Below, piece after piece: positions 16,448-26,167 of a DNA stretch of 64,000 nucleotides. Position numbers and translations under genes: made by a program. The stretch's first letter is position 1. Every line of letters starts with the position of its first letter. Source of the stretch: Nocardia lijiangensis NBRC 108240 (GTDB lineage Bacteria; Actinomycetota; Actinomycetes; Mycobacteriales; Mycobacteriaceae); the NCBI RefSeq assembly GCF_001613045.1, contig NZ_BDBP01000012.1:62001-126000 (forward strand), in the 5' to 3' direction. The notes under the pieces were generated by a model that had not been told where the DNA came from, did no database searches, and worked only from the letters and a program-made list of their open reading frames with translations.

Positions 16448-17611
16448 TCAGCGGACAACGACGATCTCTGAATCTGTCGGCTGCTGGTCGATCGGGGTGT
16501 CGGTGTGGTTGCGCAGGAATTTGTCGAACATGGCCGCCACGTACTTGCGGGTCAGGGTTGTAGCGCGGTCCGCAGCGATGGGTCCGATGTATCTCTTGGC
16601 GGCTGGTCGCGCGATCGTGGGCGCCAGCGCGGGGAAATCGGTGTAGTCGTAGTGCGCCGAATCCTTCATTATCAGGTGGCGTTTCCAGCCGGTGCCGTGT
16701 TGCCAGAACGCGTTCAACGATGGGTTGGCGTCACCGACCTCCTCGGCCTGCTGGCTGGTCATCACCAGCACCGGCCGGTCGACACCTTCGGTCGCCGCCC
16801 GCCCGAAGTCTTCGTCGACACCGATCTGCCCGTCGAGATCGACGCTGGCGTCAATGCGACGGTCGTCGTGCATCGATTCGACTGCGGTGTATCCGCCGGA
16901 GGAGTGTCCCACCATGCCGACGTGTTCGAGGTCGAGGGCACGGTCGAGCCCGGCAGGAAGGGTGCGATGGTCGGCGTCCGGGTTCTCACCATGCGCCAGG
17001 CGGGTGAGCGAGTCCAGGACGAACCGGACATCGGACAGCCGGGCCGCGATGTATTTCTTCCGGATCTTGGTGTCGAAGCCGTCCGGAGCGGGGGCGGGCC
17101 GGACGATCCTGCCGCCGGGGAATTCCACGATGGCCTCGTAGGTGGGGTCGACGGTGACCACCACATAGCCACGACTGGCCAGATCCTCCGCCAAGCCGGT
17201 GCCGTACACGCGGGTGTCTCCGGCCCCGGGTGAGTAGAGGACCACCGGGAAGGCCGCCCCCGCCAATGCGGGTGCGTCGGTGTAAGAGTTGGTCAACAGA
17301 CCCGGCAGTCCGACACCCAAGCGCTTCTCCAGATCCGGGATCAGCGTCTTCGATATGTAGTGGGCCCGAGGATATTTGCCGACGTCAGTGGCCGGATAGA
17401 ACACCGACACCATCAGCTCACGCTGCCGGTCGGCATAGAACGGGTCCTGCCTCGACGCATCGACCAAGTGCAGAACGGTTTCACCCACCGCGTACTGACC
17501 ACCCGGCCGGGGAAGAACGGTCACACCAACAGGCGATGCGTCGGCCACCGTCGCGCCCCCCGCTACCAGTGCGAAAGCAGACAGACAGACCACAGTCATC
17601 CGACGGATCAA
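16448..17611 (-). CDS. secreted alpha/beta hydrolase (PAF-acetylhydrolase/lipase-like)
   Basis: 387 aa. The signal peptide MIRRMTVVCLSAFALVAG ends near ATVADA-SPVG. The nucleophile elbow is GHSSGGYTA, the oxyanion region is VVLYSPGAG and a His in SAHYDYTDFP completes the triad. It resembles actinobacterial plasma-PAF-acetylhydrolase/polyester-hydrolase-type lipases. The TTG at 17611 is preferred, with GGGGGGAA 2-4 bases upstream; ATG 17599 would shorten the signal by four residues. It is monocistronic, facing the AOC-like remnant. Confidence 0.85.
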   Translation of the reverse strand: MIRRMTVVCLSAFALVAGGATVADASPVGVTVLPRPGGQYAVGETVLHLVDASRQDPFYADRQRELMVSVFYPATDVGKYPRAHYISKTLIPDLEKRLGVGLPGLLTNSYTDAPALAGAAFPVVLYSPGAGDTRVYGTGLAEDLASRGYVVVTVDPTYEAIVEFPGGRIVRPAPAPDGFDTKIRKKYIAARLSDVRFVLDSLTRLAHGENPDADHRTLPAGLDRALDLEHVGMVGHSSGGYTAVESMHDDRRIDASVDLDGQIGVDEDFGRAATEGVDRPVLVMTSQQAEEVGDANPSLNAFWQHGTGWKRHLIMKDSAHYDYTDFPALAPTIARPAAKRYIGPIAADRATTLTRKYVAAMFDKFLRNHTDTPIDQQPTDSEIVVVR

Positions 17612-17790
17612 CGTTCCCCCCAAAAAATGACTCAATTGCCATTCACATGCCGCGCAGACGCTACCAATGAAACCGCTGCCCCACAACGGAACTCGTCGCT
17701 GCGAGCATTCTGCGCCGGAGATCTAGCGGACAGATCACGCACGCTCGTCGGCATCTCGTGCCTTGATCGGAGTGGTCCTGACGGGACCCC

Positions 17791-18036
17791 GTGATTATTC
17801 AGGCCTCCAGCAACTTGGAGGAGAACATGGAGCATCCGCTGGGGCCGGGGCTGTGCACCCTCTCCACGATGCACTGTATGACGGTGTCGCTGGCGCTCGG
17901 CGACGAGGGGCTCGGGACCATGTGGGGCGAGCAGGTCGTGACGCGGATGCTGCGTGAAGCGGGGTTCGCTTCCACAGCTATCGAGCACATCGTTGCGGAT
18001 ATCTTCAACAGCTACTACATCGCACGGAAGACGTGA
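17791..18036 (+). pseudogene. C-terminal fragment of a SAM-dependent methyltransferase
   Basis: The frame IIQASSNLEENMEHPLGPGL, then CTLSTMHCMTVSLALGDEGL and REAGFASTAIEHIVADIFNS-YYIARK, matches the last ~75 residues of winged-helix-containing class I methyltransferases of actinomycetes. The SAM-binding half is missing. An AGGAG-like sequence before ATG 17827 is coincidental coding sequence. It ends 15 bases from the convergent eutC stop. Confidence 0.7.
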
Positions 18037-18051
18037 CAGGCTCGTAGCCCA

Positions 18052-18843
18052 CTATCCGGTTGGCCCTGGAATCGTTAGCGCCGCATGGGAGACCAGCTCG
18101 TCGGTGCGAGAGGTGTCCTTGAGGTCCACGCCGGATCTGCCCAGCCTCCGTGCGCCGGAGACCAAGCTGGACACCACCCTCGCTGCTTGCTGGTAGCCGA
18201 GGCCTTCGGGCGGATGGATATTGGAGATGCAGTTGCGGTCGGCGTCGGTTCGCCCCGGTTTCGGTAGGTGGGTGAGGTAGATGCCGAGGCTGTCGGCCAC
18301 CGAGAGTCCGGGGCGTTCGCCGATGAGGACGATCAGGGTCTGGACGCCCAGTGCGGCGGCGATATGATCGCCCAGCGCTACCCGGGCTTGGGTGGCGATT
18401 ACCGGTGGCGCAATGGAATACGTGTCGGCGAGTTCCGTCGCGAGGGCGGCCAGTAGGGGTGCGCCGTGGTCCATGAGGGCGCGTGGGGAGAGTCCGTCGC
18501 CGAGTACGAAGCCGAGATCGGCCCCGGTCCGGGGGACGGCGGTCAGGTCGGCGGGGAGCCGGCCGAGGTCGGGGCGGCGCAGGTATTCGGGGCGGCTGGT
18601 GGCCCGGCTGCGGACGGTCACGGGGGTGCCGAGGCCGACCGCTTCGACGCGAGTCGCCAACGCTGACACGTCGAGTGGCAGGTGTACCGCGTCGCGGGCC
18701 GCGGCGTGCGCGGCGCGGAATTCGAGCACGCTCGTGGTGGGCAGTGCGTCGCCGACGCGGCCGAGGCCGATCCTGGATTGGGTACTCGAGCGCAGGCTGT
18801 TCCAGAAGTCCTGTGGCGCTCGAGCTCTCCGGTCGATGCTCAT
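18052..18843 (-). CDS. eutC: ethanolamine ammonia-lyase small subunit
   Basis: 263 aa, normal EutC length. The pattern includes SRIGLGRVGDALPT near the N-terminus, the RPEYLRRPDLGR segment, GLSPRALMDHGAPLL and LIGERPGLSVADSLGIYLTHLP, ending with RNCISNIHPPEGLGYQQAA, all hallmark EutC regions. With EutB it forms the adenosylcobalamin-dependent lyase converting ethanolamine to acetaldehyde and ammonia. The ATG overlaps the eutB stop (ATGA at 18840-18843), so the two are coupled and expected to be made in equal amounts. Confidence 0.95.
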   Translation of the reverse strand: MSIDRRARAPQDFWNSLRSSTQSRIGLGRVGDALPTTSVLEFRAAHAAARDAVHLPLDVSALATRVEAVGLGTPVTVRSRATSRPEYLRRPDLGRLPADLTAVPRTGADLGFVLGDGLSPRALMDHGAPLLAALATELADTYSIAPPVIATQARVALGDHIAAALGVQTLIVLIGERPGLSVADSLGIYLTHLPKPGRTDADRNCISNIHPPEGLGYQQAARVVSSLVSGARRLGRSGVDLKDTSRTDELVSHAALTIPGPTG

Positions 18844-20252
18844 AGAGCTCCCGTCAATTCGCGCAGCGGGGAGGAGGTGATCTCCACCGGCAGTATCCGG
18901 CCCGCCGCGTCGGCCATGCCCAGTCCTTGCAGCCATGTCTCGAATTCCGGTGCGGCGCGCAGGCCGAGGACGCGGCGCGCGTAGAGGGCGTCGTGGAAAC
19001 TGAGGCTCTGGTAGCCGAGCATCACGTCGTCGGCGCCGGGGACTGCGATGACGAATGCGGCTCCGGCCGCTCCGAGGAGGGTGAGCAGGGTGTCCATATC
19101 GTCTTGGTCGGCTTCGGCGTGGTTGGTGTAGCAGACGTCCACGCCCATGGGCAGGCCGAGTAGTTTGCCGCAGAAGTGGTCTTCGAGGCCCGCGCGGATG
19201 ATCTGTTTGCCGTCGTAGAGGTATTCGGGGCCGATGAAGCCGACGACGGTGTTGACCAGTAGCGGGTCCAGGTCGCGGGCTACCGCGTAGGCGCGGGCTT
19301 CCAGGGTTTGCTGATCGACCGGTTTGCCGCCGGTGCCCAGGTGCGCACCCGCCGAGAGCGCGGAGCCTTGACCGGTTTCCAGGTACATCACATTGTTGCC
19401 GACGGTGCCGCGCTCTAGTGATCGGCCCGCTTCGTTGCCCTCGCGTAGCAGTGAAATATTCACGCCGAACCCGGCATTGGCACCCTCGGTGCCCGCGATG
19501 GATTGGAACACCAGGTCCACCGGAACGCCCGCCTCGATCAGTCCGATGGTGGTGGTGACGTGGGAGAGCACACAGGACTGGGTGGGGATATCGAAGCGCA
19601 GCCGGATCTCGTCGAGTAGGTGCAGCAGATCCGCGGTGGCCTGTGGTGAGTCGGTGGCCGGGTTGATGCCGATCACCGCGTCGCCGCAGCCGAGCAGCAG
19701 CCCGTCGAGGGTTGCCGCGGCGATACCGCGGGGGTCGTCGGTGGGGTGGTTGGGTTGCAGCCGGGTGCCCAAGCGTCCGGGCAGCCCGATCGTCGTGCGG
19801 AAGCCCGCGGTCACCACGGCGGCACGTGCGACCGCGATGAGATCCTGATTGCGCATGATCTTGCTGACCGCCGCCACCATTTCCGGTGTCAGCCCGGGCG
19901 ATACCGCACGCAGCCGTGCGGCGGCATCGTCGCGCGCCGCTGTTTCCATCAGCCAGTCCCGCAGTCCACCGACGGTGAGATGCGAGATGGCTTGAAAGGC
20001 AACGCGATCGTGCGAATCGATGATCAGGCGGGTGACCTCGTCATCCTCATAGGGCACCAGCAGTTCCCGGAGAAACCATTCGAGCGGTACCTCGGCGAGC
20101 GCCCACTGCGCGGCCGCCCGCTCGGCGTCGGAGGCCGCCGCGCATCCGGCCAGTTCGTCGCCACCGCGCCGCGGCGTCGCCTTGGCCATCAGTTCGACGA
20201 GGCCGTCGAAGGTGTAGTTGGTGCCGCCGATCTGCTGGTGATAGACGGTCAT
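18840..20252 (-). CDS. eutB: ethanolamine ammonia-lyase large subunit
   Basis: 470 aa, full length. TIM-barrel catalytic subunit; visible signatures are GDAVIGINPATDSP, FQSIAGTEGANAGFGVNISLL (substrate-site region), LETGQGSALSAGAHLGTGGK and MGVDVCYTNHAEADQDDMD. It catalyses radical deamination of ethanolamine with adenosylcobalamin. Its ATG overlaps the stop of the upstream permease (ATGA at 20249-20252), giving a chain of overlaps permease-eutB-eutC. No microcompartment shell or EutA reactivase gene is seen in the window. Confidence 0.96.
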   Translation of the reverse strand: MTVYHQQIGGTNYTFDGLVELMAKATPRRGGDELAGCAAASDAERAAAQWALAEVPLEWFLRELLVPYEDDEVTRLIIDSHDRVAFQAISHLTVGGLRDWLMETAARDDAAARLRAVSPGLTPEMVAAVSKIMRNQDLIAVARAAVVTAGFRTTIGLPGRLGTRLQPNHPTDDPRGIAAATLDGLLLGCGDAVIGINPATDSPQATADLLHLLDEIRLRFDIPTQSCVLSHVTTTIGLIEAGVPVDLVFQSIAGTEGANAGFGVNISLLREGNEAGRSLERGTVGNNVMYLETGQGSALSAGAHLGTGGKPVDQQTLEARAYAVARDLDPLLVNTVVGFIGPEYLYDGKQIIRAGLEDHFCGKLLGLPMGVDVCYTNHAEADQDDMDTLLTLLGAAGAAFVIAVPGADDVMLGYQSLSFHDALYARRVLGLRAAPEFETWLQGLGMADAAGRILPVEITSSPLRELTGAL

Positions 20253-21682
20253 TCGAGTTCCTCTTCCGCCTTGGCAAGGGCGGCGAATTCCTCGTCGGGC
20301 GAGCTGGCGACCAGGTGATGGCGGCTGTAGAGGCCGAAGTACGCCATGAACCCGGCGAAGGCGACCAGGGTCCAGGTCGCGGCCGTGCGGTCGACGAGGA
20401 AGGTGGCGATGACCGCGGCGCAGGCGATGACGAGGGCGAAGGCCGTGGTGAGGATTCCGCCCGGAGTGCGATAGGGCCTCGGCATCTGCGGCTCGCGGAC
20501 GCGTAGCACGATGTGGCTGATCATCATGAGCACGTAGCTGAGGGCTGCGCCGAAGACCGCCATATTCAGTAGCATCGCGCCCTCGCCGGTCAGCGAGAGT
20601 GCGAATCCGATGACGCCCGGCACGATCAGCGCGAGCATCGGCGCCTTGCGAGCGTTGGTGACCGACAGGCTCGTCGGCAGGTATCCGGCCCGAGACAGGG
20701 CGAATGTCTGCCGCGAGTAGGCGTAGACGATCGAGAAGAAGCTCGCGACCAATCCGGCCAGACCGATGTAGTTGACGAGTTTGGCGGCGCTCGAATCACC
20801 GAGCGCTTCGACCAGCGGGTTGCCGGAGGTCGAAATCGCCTGGGCGCCGAGCGCACCGGTGGCCAGGAACAGCACCGCCGCGCCGGTGACGATCAGCACC
20901 AGCATGCTGATGATGATCCCCTTGGGCACGTTCTTCTCCGGTTCCCGCGCTTCTTCGGCGGCCAGCGGCACGCCTTCCACCGCAAGGAAGAACCAGATCG
21001 CGAACGGCACCGCGGCCCAGATCCCGAAGTACCCGAACGGCAGGAACGACGAACTGCCCACGGCCGCAGGGTCGGCCGGGATATCGGTCAGTTTTCCGGC
21101 GTCGAACAAATCCCACGCCGAAACAGCGAAGACGACCAATCCGACCAACGCGATGACGGTGATGACGAACATCGCCTTGAGCGCTTCGCCGGCCCCGGTG
21201 AGATGAATGCCGATGAACAGCGCGTAGACGGCGAGATAGACCCACCAGCCGTCGGTGATGCCGAACAGATTCAGCGATTCGACATACGCGCCGATGAACG
21301 TCGCGATGGCGGCGGGGGCAATGGCGTACTCGATGAGAACGGCCGCGCCGGTCGCGAATCCGCCCCAGGGGCCGAGTGCGCGCCGGGCGAAGGTATATCC
21401 ACCACCCGCCGCGGGCAGCGCCGAGGACATCTCGGCCATGCCGAGCACCATCGCGAGGTACATTCCCGCGATCACTACGGTGGCGATGAGCAATCCGCCG
21501 AAACCACCCTGCGCCAAGCCGTTGTTCCACCCGGCGTAGTCACCGGAGATCACATAGCTGACGCCGAGACCGGCGAGGAGTAGCCACCCCGCGGACCCCG
21601 ACTTCAGGGTTCGCTTCGCGAGGTACGCATTGTCCTCGTTGTGGAAGTCCTCGTGTGAGGACTTATCGGTGGGGATCGCCAT
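20249..21682 (-). CDS. eat: ethanolamine permease (APC superfamily)
   Basis: 477 aa, about 12 membrane helices. Family features are GWLLLAGLGVSYVISGDYAGWNNGLAQGG at the N-terminus, MAEMSSALPAAGGGYTFARRALGPWGG, WFFLAVEGVPLAAEEA and FFSIVYAYSRQTFALSRAGYLP, which together distinguish ethanolamine permeases from other APC carriers. AAGGAGG precedes the ATG at 21682. Position between the DUF779 gene and eutB supports ethanolamine import as its role. Confidence 0.93.
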   Translation of the reverse strand: MAIPTDKSSHEDFHNEDNAYLAKRTLKSGSAGWLLLAGLGVSYVISGDYAGWNNGLAQGGFGGLLIATVVIAGMYLAMVLGMAEMSSALPAAGGGYTFARRALGPWGGFATGAAVLIEYAIAPAAIATFIGAYVESLNLFGITDGWWVYLAVYALFIGIHLTGAGEALKAMFVITVIALVGLVVFAVSAWDLFDAGKLTDIPADPAAVGSSSFLPFGYFGIWAAVPFAIWFFLAVEGVPLAAEEAREPEKNVPKGIIISMLVLIVTGAAVLFLATGALGAQAISTSGNPLVEALGDSSAAKLVNYIGLAGLVASFFSIVYAYSRQTFALSRAGYLPTSLSVTNARKAPMLALIVPGVIGFALSLTGEGAMLLNMAVFGAALSYVLMMISHIVLRVREPQMPRPYRTPGGILTTAFALVIACAAVIATFLVDRTAATWTLVAFAGFMAYFGLYSRHHLVASSPDEEFAALAKAEEELE

Positions 21683-21707
21683 CGCGACCTCCTTCTTGCT
21701 GAATGAA

Positions 21708-22265
21708 TCACATAGAGTTCTGAGATGTCCCGCGACCGGGAACAGGGCAGGCATCGGCCGCCTCGGCGACGACCTGCGGTTCGGTGGAAGCAGCGGGACG
21801 CTCGCCGCGCTCCCAGCCTTCGCCGGTTACGGTCTCGACCGTGGCCAGCGCCATGAGTTCGGCATGGTCGAAAACCCTTCCGCGACTGAGGAACCGACAC
21901 CCCTCGGTCGATTCCAGACTGAAGCCGGAGCCGCGTCCGGGCACGACATCGAGTACGAGCTGGGTGTGCTGCCACGCGGCGAACTGCGGACCCGAGATCC
22001 ACACCGGCGCGATATCTCCCGGCTCGGGAGCGGATTCGGGTTGTTCGCCGGCCCGCAACCGCAGGTCGAGCAGTCCGAGCAGCACATCGTGATCACCGAT
22101 CACGAATTCGCCCGCGGGGTAACACATCGGGGCCGAACCGTCACAGCAGCCGCCGGACTGGTGCAGCATCAGCGGCCCGTGCAGACCACGGAGGCGACGG
22201 AGCAGATCCATCGCCGCCGTGGTAGCACGCACTCGCCGGGGGAGCGCCGGGGTGGCGTCGACCAT
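21708..22265 (-). CDS. DUF779 protein
   Basis: 185 aa. Core features of DUF779 (PF05610) are visible: LHGPLMLHQSGGCCDGSAPMCYPAGEF, HTQLVLDVVPGRGSGFSLES and the CRFLSRGRVF end. The GGCCDG...MCY cysteines suggest metal or thiol chemistry. DUF779 genes regularly follow acetaldehyde dehydrogenase genes, but their function is not established. Its ATG shares a base with the dehydrogenase stop (TGATG). The C-terminal 40 residues (EGWERGERPAASTEPQ onward) are an extension beyond the usual domain. Confidence 0.85.
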   Translation of the reverse strand: MVDATPALPRRVRATTAAMDLLRRLRGLHGPLMLHQSGGCCDGSAPMCYPAGEFVIGDHDVLLGLLDLRLRAGEQPESAPEPGDIAPVWISGPQFAAWQHTQLVLDVVPGRGSGFSLESTEGCRFLSRGRVFDHAELMALATVETVTGEGWERGERPAASTEPQVVAEAADACPVPGRGTSQNSM

Positions 22266-23788
22266 CAGAAGAAGCCTTGCGCCTTCGACGCGTAGCCGAC
22301 CAGCAGGTTCTTCGTCTGCTGGTAGTGGTCGAGCATCATGTGGTGGTTCTCGCGGCCGATCCCGGACTGCTTGTAGCCGCCGAACGCCGCGTGCGCGGGG
22401 TACTGGTGGTAGGTGTTGGTCCACACCCGCCCGGCCTGAATGTCACGGCCGGCCCGGTAGGCCACCGCGCCGTCGCGCGACCACACGCCCGCGCCGAGTC
22501 CGTAGAGAGTGTCATTGGCGATCTTGATGGCGTCGTCGTAGTCCGCGAACGAGGTCACCGAGACGACGGGTCCGAAGATCTCCTCCTGGAAGATCCGCAT
22601 GGCGTTGTTCCCCGCGAAGACCGTCGGCTGCACGTAGTAGCCGCCGGACAGGTCGCCGCCGAGGTCGGCACGCTCACCACCGGTGAGTAGCGTGGCGCCC
22701 TCACCCTTGCCGATCTCGATGTAGGACAGGATCTTTTCGAGCTGATCGTTGCTGGCCTGCGCGCCGATCATGGTCTCGGTATCGAGCGGATCGCCCTGCC
22801 GCACGGCCTTGGTGCGCACCACGGCCGCGGCCAGGAAGTCGTCGTAGATATCGGCCTGGATGAGCGCGCGCGACGGGCAGGTGCAGACCTCGCCCTGATT
22901 GAGCGCGAACATGGTGAAGCCTTCGAGCGCCTTGTCCCGGTAGTCGTCATTCGCGGCGAGTACATCGGAGAAGAAGATGTTGGGGCTCTTGCCGCCGAGT
23001 TCCAGGGTGACCGGAATCAGGTTCTGGGAGGCGTACTGCATGATCAGGCGGCCGGTGGTGGTCTCGCCGGTGAACGCGATCTTCCTGATCCGCGGGCTCG
23101 ACGCGAGCGGCTTGCCCGCCTCGACGCCGAAGCCGTTGACGATATTGACCACACCGGGCGGCAGCAGATCGCCGATGAGGCTGATCAGGAACAGGATCGA
23201 AGCGGGGGTCTGCTCGGCGGGCTTGAGAACGACGGCATTGCCGGCGGCAAGGGCGGGCGCGAGCTTCCAGGTGGCCATCAGAATCGGGAAGTTCCACGGA
23301 ATGATCTGGCCGACCACGCCGAGCGGCTCATGGAAGTGGTAGGCGACGGTATCGGCATTGATCTCCGACAGCGAGCCCTCCTGGGCGCGGATGGCGCCGG
23401 CGAAGTAGCGGAAGTGGTCGATCGCGAGCGGGATGTCGGCGGCCAGCGTCTCGCGGATCGGCTTGCCGTTGTCCCAGGTCTCCGCGAGGGCGATCGCGTC
23501 GAGGTGCTCCTCCATGCGGTCCGCGATCTTGTTGAGGATGACGGCTCGCTCGGCGACCGAGGTCTTGCCCCAGGCCGGCGCGGCGGCGTGGGCGGCGTCG
23601 AGGGCGAGTTCGATGTCCTCCGCGGTGCCGCGCGCGACCTCGCAGAACGGCTGACCCGTGATCGGTGTCGGATTTTCGAAGTACTGGCCCTTGACGGGCG
23701 CCACCCATTCGCCGCCGATCCAGTTGTCGTATCGGGCCTGGAACGACATCGCTGCATCGGGTGTTCCGGGGCGGGCGAAGACGGTCAT
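22265..23788 (-). CDS. NAD-dependent acetaldehyde dehydrogenase
   Basis: 507 aa, aldehyde dehydrogenase superfamily of the ExaC/AldA acetaldehyde group. Catalytic Cys in [12 protein letters not shown], general-base Glu in LELGGKSPN and cofactor loop FTGETTTG are present. The GEVCTCPSR form of the active site is typical of this group. It oxidises the acetaldehyde made by EutBC to acetate. GAGGAG lies before the ATG at 23788. First structural gene of the ethanolamine operon, 91 bases after the regulator gene. Confidence 0.93.
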   Translation of the reverse strand: MTVFARPGTPDAAMSFQARYDNWIGGEWVAPVKGQYFENPTPITGQPFCEVARGTAEDIELALDAAHAAAPAWGKTSVAERAVILNKIADRMEEHLDAIALAETWDNGKPIRETLAADIPLAIDHFRYFAGAIRAQEGSLSEINADTVAYHFHEPLGVVGQIIPWNFPILMATWKLAPALAAGNAVVLKPAEQTPASILFLISLIGDLLPPGVVNIVNGFGVEAGKPLASSPRIRKIAFTGETTTGRLIMQYASQNLIPVTLELGGKSPNIFFSDVLAANDDYRDKALEGFTMFALNQGEVCTCPSRALIQADIYDDFLAAAVVRTKAVRQGDPLDTETMIGAQASNDQLEKILSYIEIGKGEGATLLTGGERADLGGDLSGGYYVQPTVFAGNNAMRIFQEEIFGPVVSVTSFADYDDAIKIANDTLYGLGAGVWSRDGAVAYRAGRDIQAGRVWTNTYHQYPAHAAFGGYKQSGIGRENHHMMLDHYQQTKNLLVGYASKAQGFF

Positions 23789-23854
23789 CGAATGCTCCTC
23801 GTTCTGCTGACATTTCTGCATCGGGTGTGATCCGGAACACTAGGAGCGTTCATG

Positions 23855-23871
23855 TTGCACGACAGTTGCAA
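23855..23871. promoter_or_regulatory. palindrome before the ethanolamine operon
   Basis: TTGCACGACAGTTGCAA has perfect 5-bp arms (TTGCA/TGCAA) around seven bases; GTTGCA also occurs as a direct repeat inside it. It is the only dyad in the 91-base gap between the regulator and the dehydrogenase gene, so it is the best candidate site for the GAF regulator. Confidence 0.5.
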
Positions 23872-23879
23872 GTAACTGG

Positions 23880-25187
23880 TCAGATGCCCAATTTCCGATC
23901 GAGAAGCCTCAGCTGCGTTTCGACCTGGGCATACATCGAAGACTGCCGGTCGAGGGAGGCGAGGTACGCGGTCCATGCCGCGAGGTCTTCGCGCCCGTCG
24001 ACCGAACGGGTCCAGCGGGCGAGCAGCCGACGGTCACCCGCCCTCAGCAGTGCGGCGCGCAGGCGGCCGCGCAACTCGGCGCGGAGTTCGTCGATGCCGG
24101 GTGCGAGCGAACGCGGCAGGATCGGACCCGGATAGGCGCGCAACGCTGCCGCCGTATCGCCGCGGGCGAGCGCGCGGCGAACCTCGTCCACATCGGTGTC
24201 GAGGTCCATCAGCAGTCGGTACGGGCGCGAGCCCAGGCTGTTGGCGCCCAACATCTTTCGAACCCTGGACAGCTCCGCCCGTATCGTCACCGGATCCAGC
24301 TCGGATTCGTCGAGCAGCATGGCGAGGTGGTCGGCGCTCAGGCCCTCCGGGTGGTCGGCCAGCAGCAGCAGGATCTCGGCATGTCGCTGCGACAGCCGGA
24401 TTCGCTCGCCGTTGCGGGTCAGGGTCGGTCGGTTCGAGCCGAGCACCTGTAGACGCGGGGTCGTGAGGTCGAGTGGTTCGGGCGAGTTGAGCAGGTGTAG
24501 TCGCAGCTCGGACTCCGCGGCCAGCACCGTCGCCCGGATCAGTGACAACGCCTCCATCGCGGCGACTCGTGGACCGCCGGTGATGTCGATGGCGCCGATG
24601 ATCCGGCCGCTGAGTGGATCGTGTACGGGGGCGGCGGAGCAGCTCCACTCGTGCACCACGCGGCTGAAGTGTTCGGCTCCGAAGATCTGCACGTGGTGAT
24701 CGAGGGCGAGTGCGGTGCCCGGCGCGTTGGTGCCGACCCGGTCCTCGCTCCAGTCCGCGCCCTCGACGAAGTTCATCGCCAGCGCCCGGTCCTTGGCCTT
24801 CGAATCACCCTCGATCCAGAGCAATCGTCCCTGGGCATCGCTGATCGCGACGAGTAGTCCGGCCTCGGCGGCGTCTTCGACCAGCAATTTCCGCACCACC
24901 GGACGGATCAGCGCCGTCGGATGCCCGGCCCGGTACCGCTGCAGTTCCAGACCGTCGAGATCCACCGCATCGCCGAAGCCGTCCGGGTTGACGCCGCTAC
25001 TGCGGCTGCGCCGCCAGGAATCGAGGACCACCGGGCGCACCGAGTCGCCGTCGGGGCGCAGCGTCGGCAGGCGGTCGATACCTTCGAGAAAGGAGTGGTG
25101 CGCGGACGATATTCTCCGCGCCAACTGTGTGACATCGTCATCCGGTCGAACGGCGACCCAGGGGTTGGCGTGCGCTGCTGTGCTCAA
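23880..25187 (-). CDS. GAF-domain transcriptional regulator of the ethanolamine operon
   Basis: 435 aa. The N-terminal part (VVLDSWRRSRSSGVNPDGFG) is typical of AcoR-like activators. A GAF domain follows (LLVAISDAQGRLLWIEGD, WSEDRVGTNAPGTALALDHHVQIFGAEHF). The sigma54-interacting AAA+ domain is absent; instead a C-terminal winged-helix region (LSQRHAEILLLLADHPEGLSADHLAMLL) is present, the actinobacterial form that regulates aldehyde/alcohol genes. TTG 25187 has AAGGAA 6 bases upstream. It lies upstream of, and co-directional with, the genes it probably controls. Confidence 0.82.
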   Translation of the reverse strand: MSTAAHANPWVAVRPDDDVTQLARRISSAHHSFLEGIDRLPTLRPDGDSVRPVVLDSWRRSRSSGVNPDGFGDAVDLDGLELQRYRAGHPTALIRPVVRKLLVEDAAEAGLLVAISDAQGRLLWIEGDSKAKDRALAMNFVEGADWSEDRVGTNAPGTALALDHHVQIFGAEHFSRVVHEWSCSAAPVHDPLSGRIIGAIDITGGPRVAAMEALSLIRATVLAAESELRLHLLNSPEPLDLTTPRLQVLGSNRPTLTRNGERIRLSQRHAEILLLLADHPEGLSADHLAMLLDESELDPVTIRAELSRVRKMLGANSLGSRPYRLLMDLDTDVDEVRRALARGDTAAALRAYPGPILPRSLAPGIDELRAELRGRLRAALLRAGDRRLLARWTRSVDGREDLAAWTAYLASLDRQSSMYAQVETQLRLLDRKLGI

Positions 25188-25632
25188 TCGGTTTCCTTCG
25201 TGTTTGCTCGGCAACTACTGTAACGCCGGTCACATGTCATCTCATGCAAGGGTGACAAAGATCGGCCGCGGGCGGTGCCGTCCGAAGCTGTCGTGTCTGT
25301 TCCGCCGCCTAATACCCGGTTGTCGTCCTCCGCGCCGCCGACACCGGCGACGCCGCGGCCGGCGCGTTACGCCTGTCCGCTACCGCGGGGCGGGGCTCGC
25401 TCACGCACAATCGGTCGTTATCGGATGTGGTGATTTCGTTCCAGGCACCGCGGGCATTCGACACCGCGCTTCCAGCACCTTCGCGATGTGCGAACCGCCG
25501 GATCCCTCGTCGGGGTGGGAGCCTCTTGCCTGCTCAGGGGAATTCGGTATCGGAAATCTGACGTCATTGTTCGGCTTGACATCGGAGTGTGGCCGATTCG
25601 GTCAGCGCGCCATGCGGCAAGAGAGGGTGTTG

Positions 25633-26127
25633 CTAGCCGTGGCAGCAGACCCGAACAAGCACTGTGTCGTCGGGCAGTGTCTCCAGGTAGTTTTCGATGC
25701 CGCCCGGTGGTATCGGGCAGTCGGGTCGGTCCTCATGGGACGTGGTCTCGCCCCAATCCTTATGTCGGCAAATGCCGCTCGGCTCGACCCACCAACCGTC
25801 CAGGGTGAGTACATCGGGCCATGACAGGTTGTGCACCGCGACGTTCAGCAAGGACTTCGGGCCGCCCGCGCACTCGCCTCGCTTGGGGGGCAGTACGATG
25901 CCGAATTGGTTGGGGCCGTCGTGAATCAGCCGAGGATCGTCCTCATGACCCGGTCGGACGTAGAATCCGGCTCCTTCTCCGCCACCCCGAATCCGCCACG
26001 TGTCCCACATATCTCGCTCCGGGAATCCTTGCCGCATCTCGAATGGAGCGAGAGCTCGCGTGATCGCGGCTTCCACGTCATCGGTCGCATCCGGCGGCAG
26101 ACAGATCGTCACCCAGCGTTGCGCCAA
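25633..26127 (-). CDS. hypothetical protein
   Basis: 164 aa. Starts LAQRWVTICLPPDATDDVEA from TTG 26127 with GGGAGG about 8 bases upstream. The centre (MWDTWRIRGGGEGAGFYVRP, HDGPNQFGIVLPPKRGECAG) and the Cys/Trp-rich end (WWVEPSGICRHKDWGE, VLVRVCCHG) look like genuine protein. No signal peptide or membrane span. Family not recognised; small Gly/Trp-rich proteins of this kind are common in actinomycetes. The preceding 25188-25632 interval shows no gene. Confidence 0.6.
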   Translation of the reverse strand: MAQRWVTICLPPDATDDVEAAITRALAPFEMRQGFPERDMWDTWRIRGGGEGAGFYVRPGHEDDPRLIHDGPNQFGIVLPPKRGECAGGPKSLLNVAVHNLSWPDVLTLDGWWVEPSGICRHKDWGETTSHEDRPDCPIPPGGIENYLETLPDDTVLVRVCCHG

Positions 26128-26167
26128 ACCACATCCCTCCCGCAGTACCGCGCGCCCCAGGTTACCT

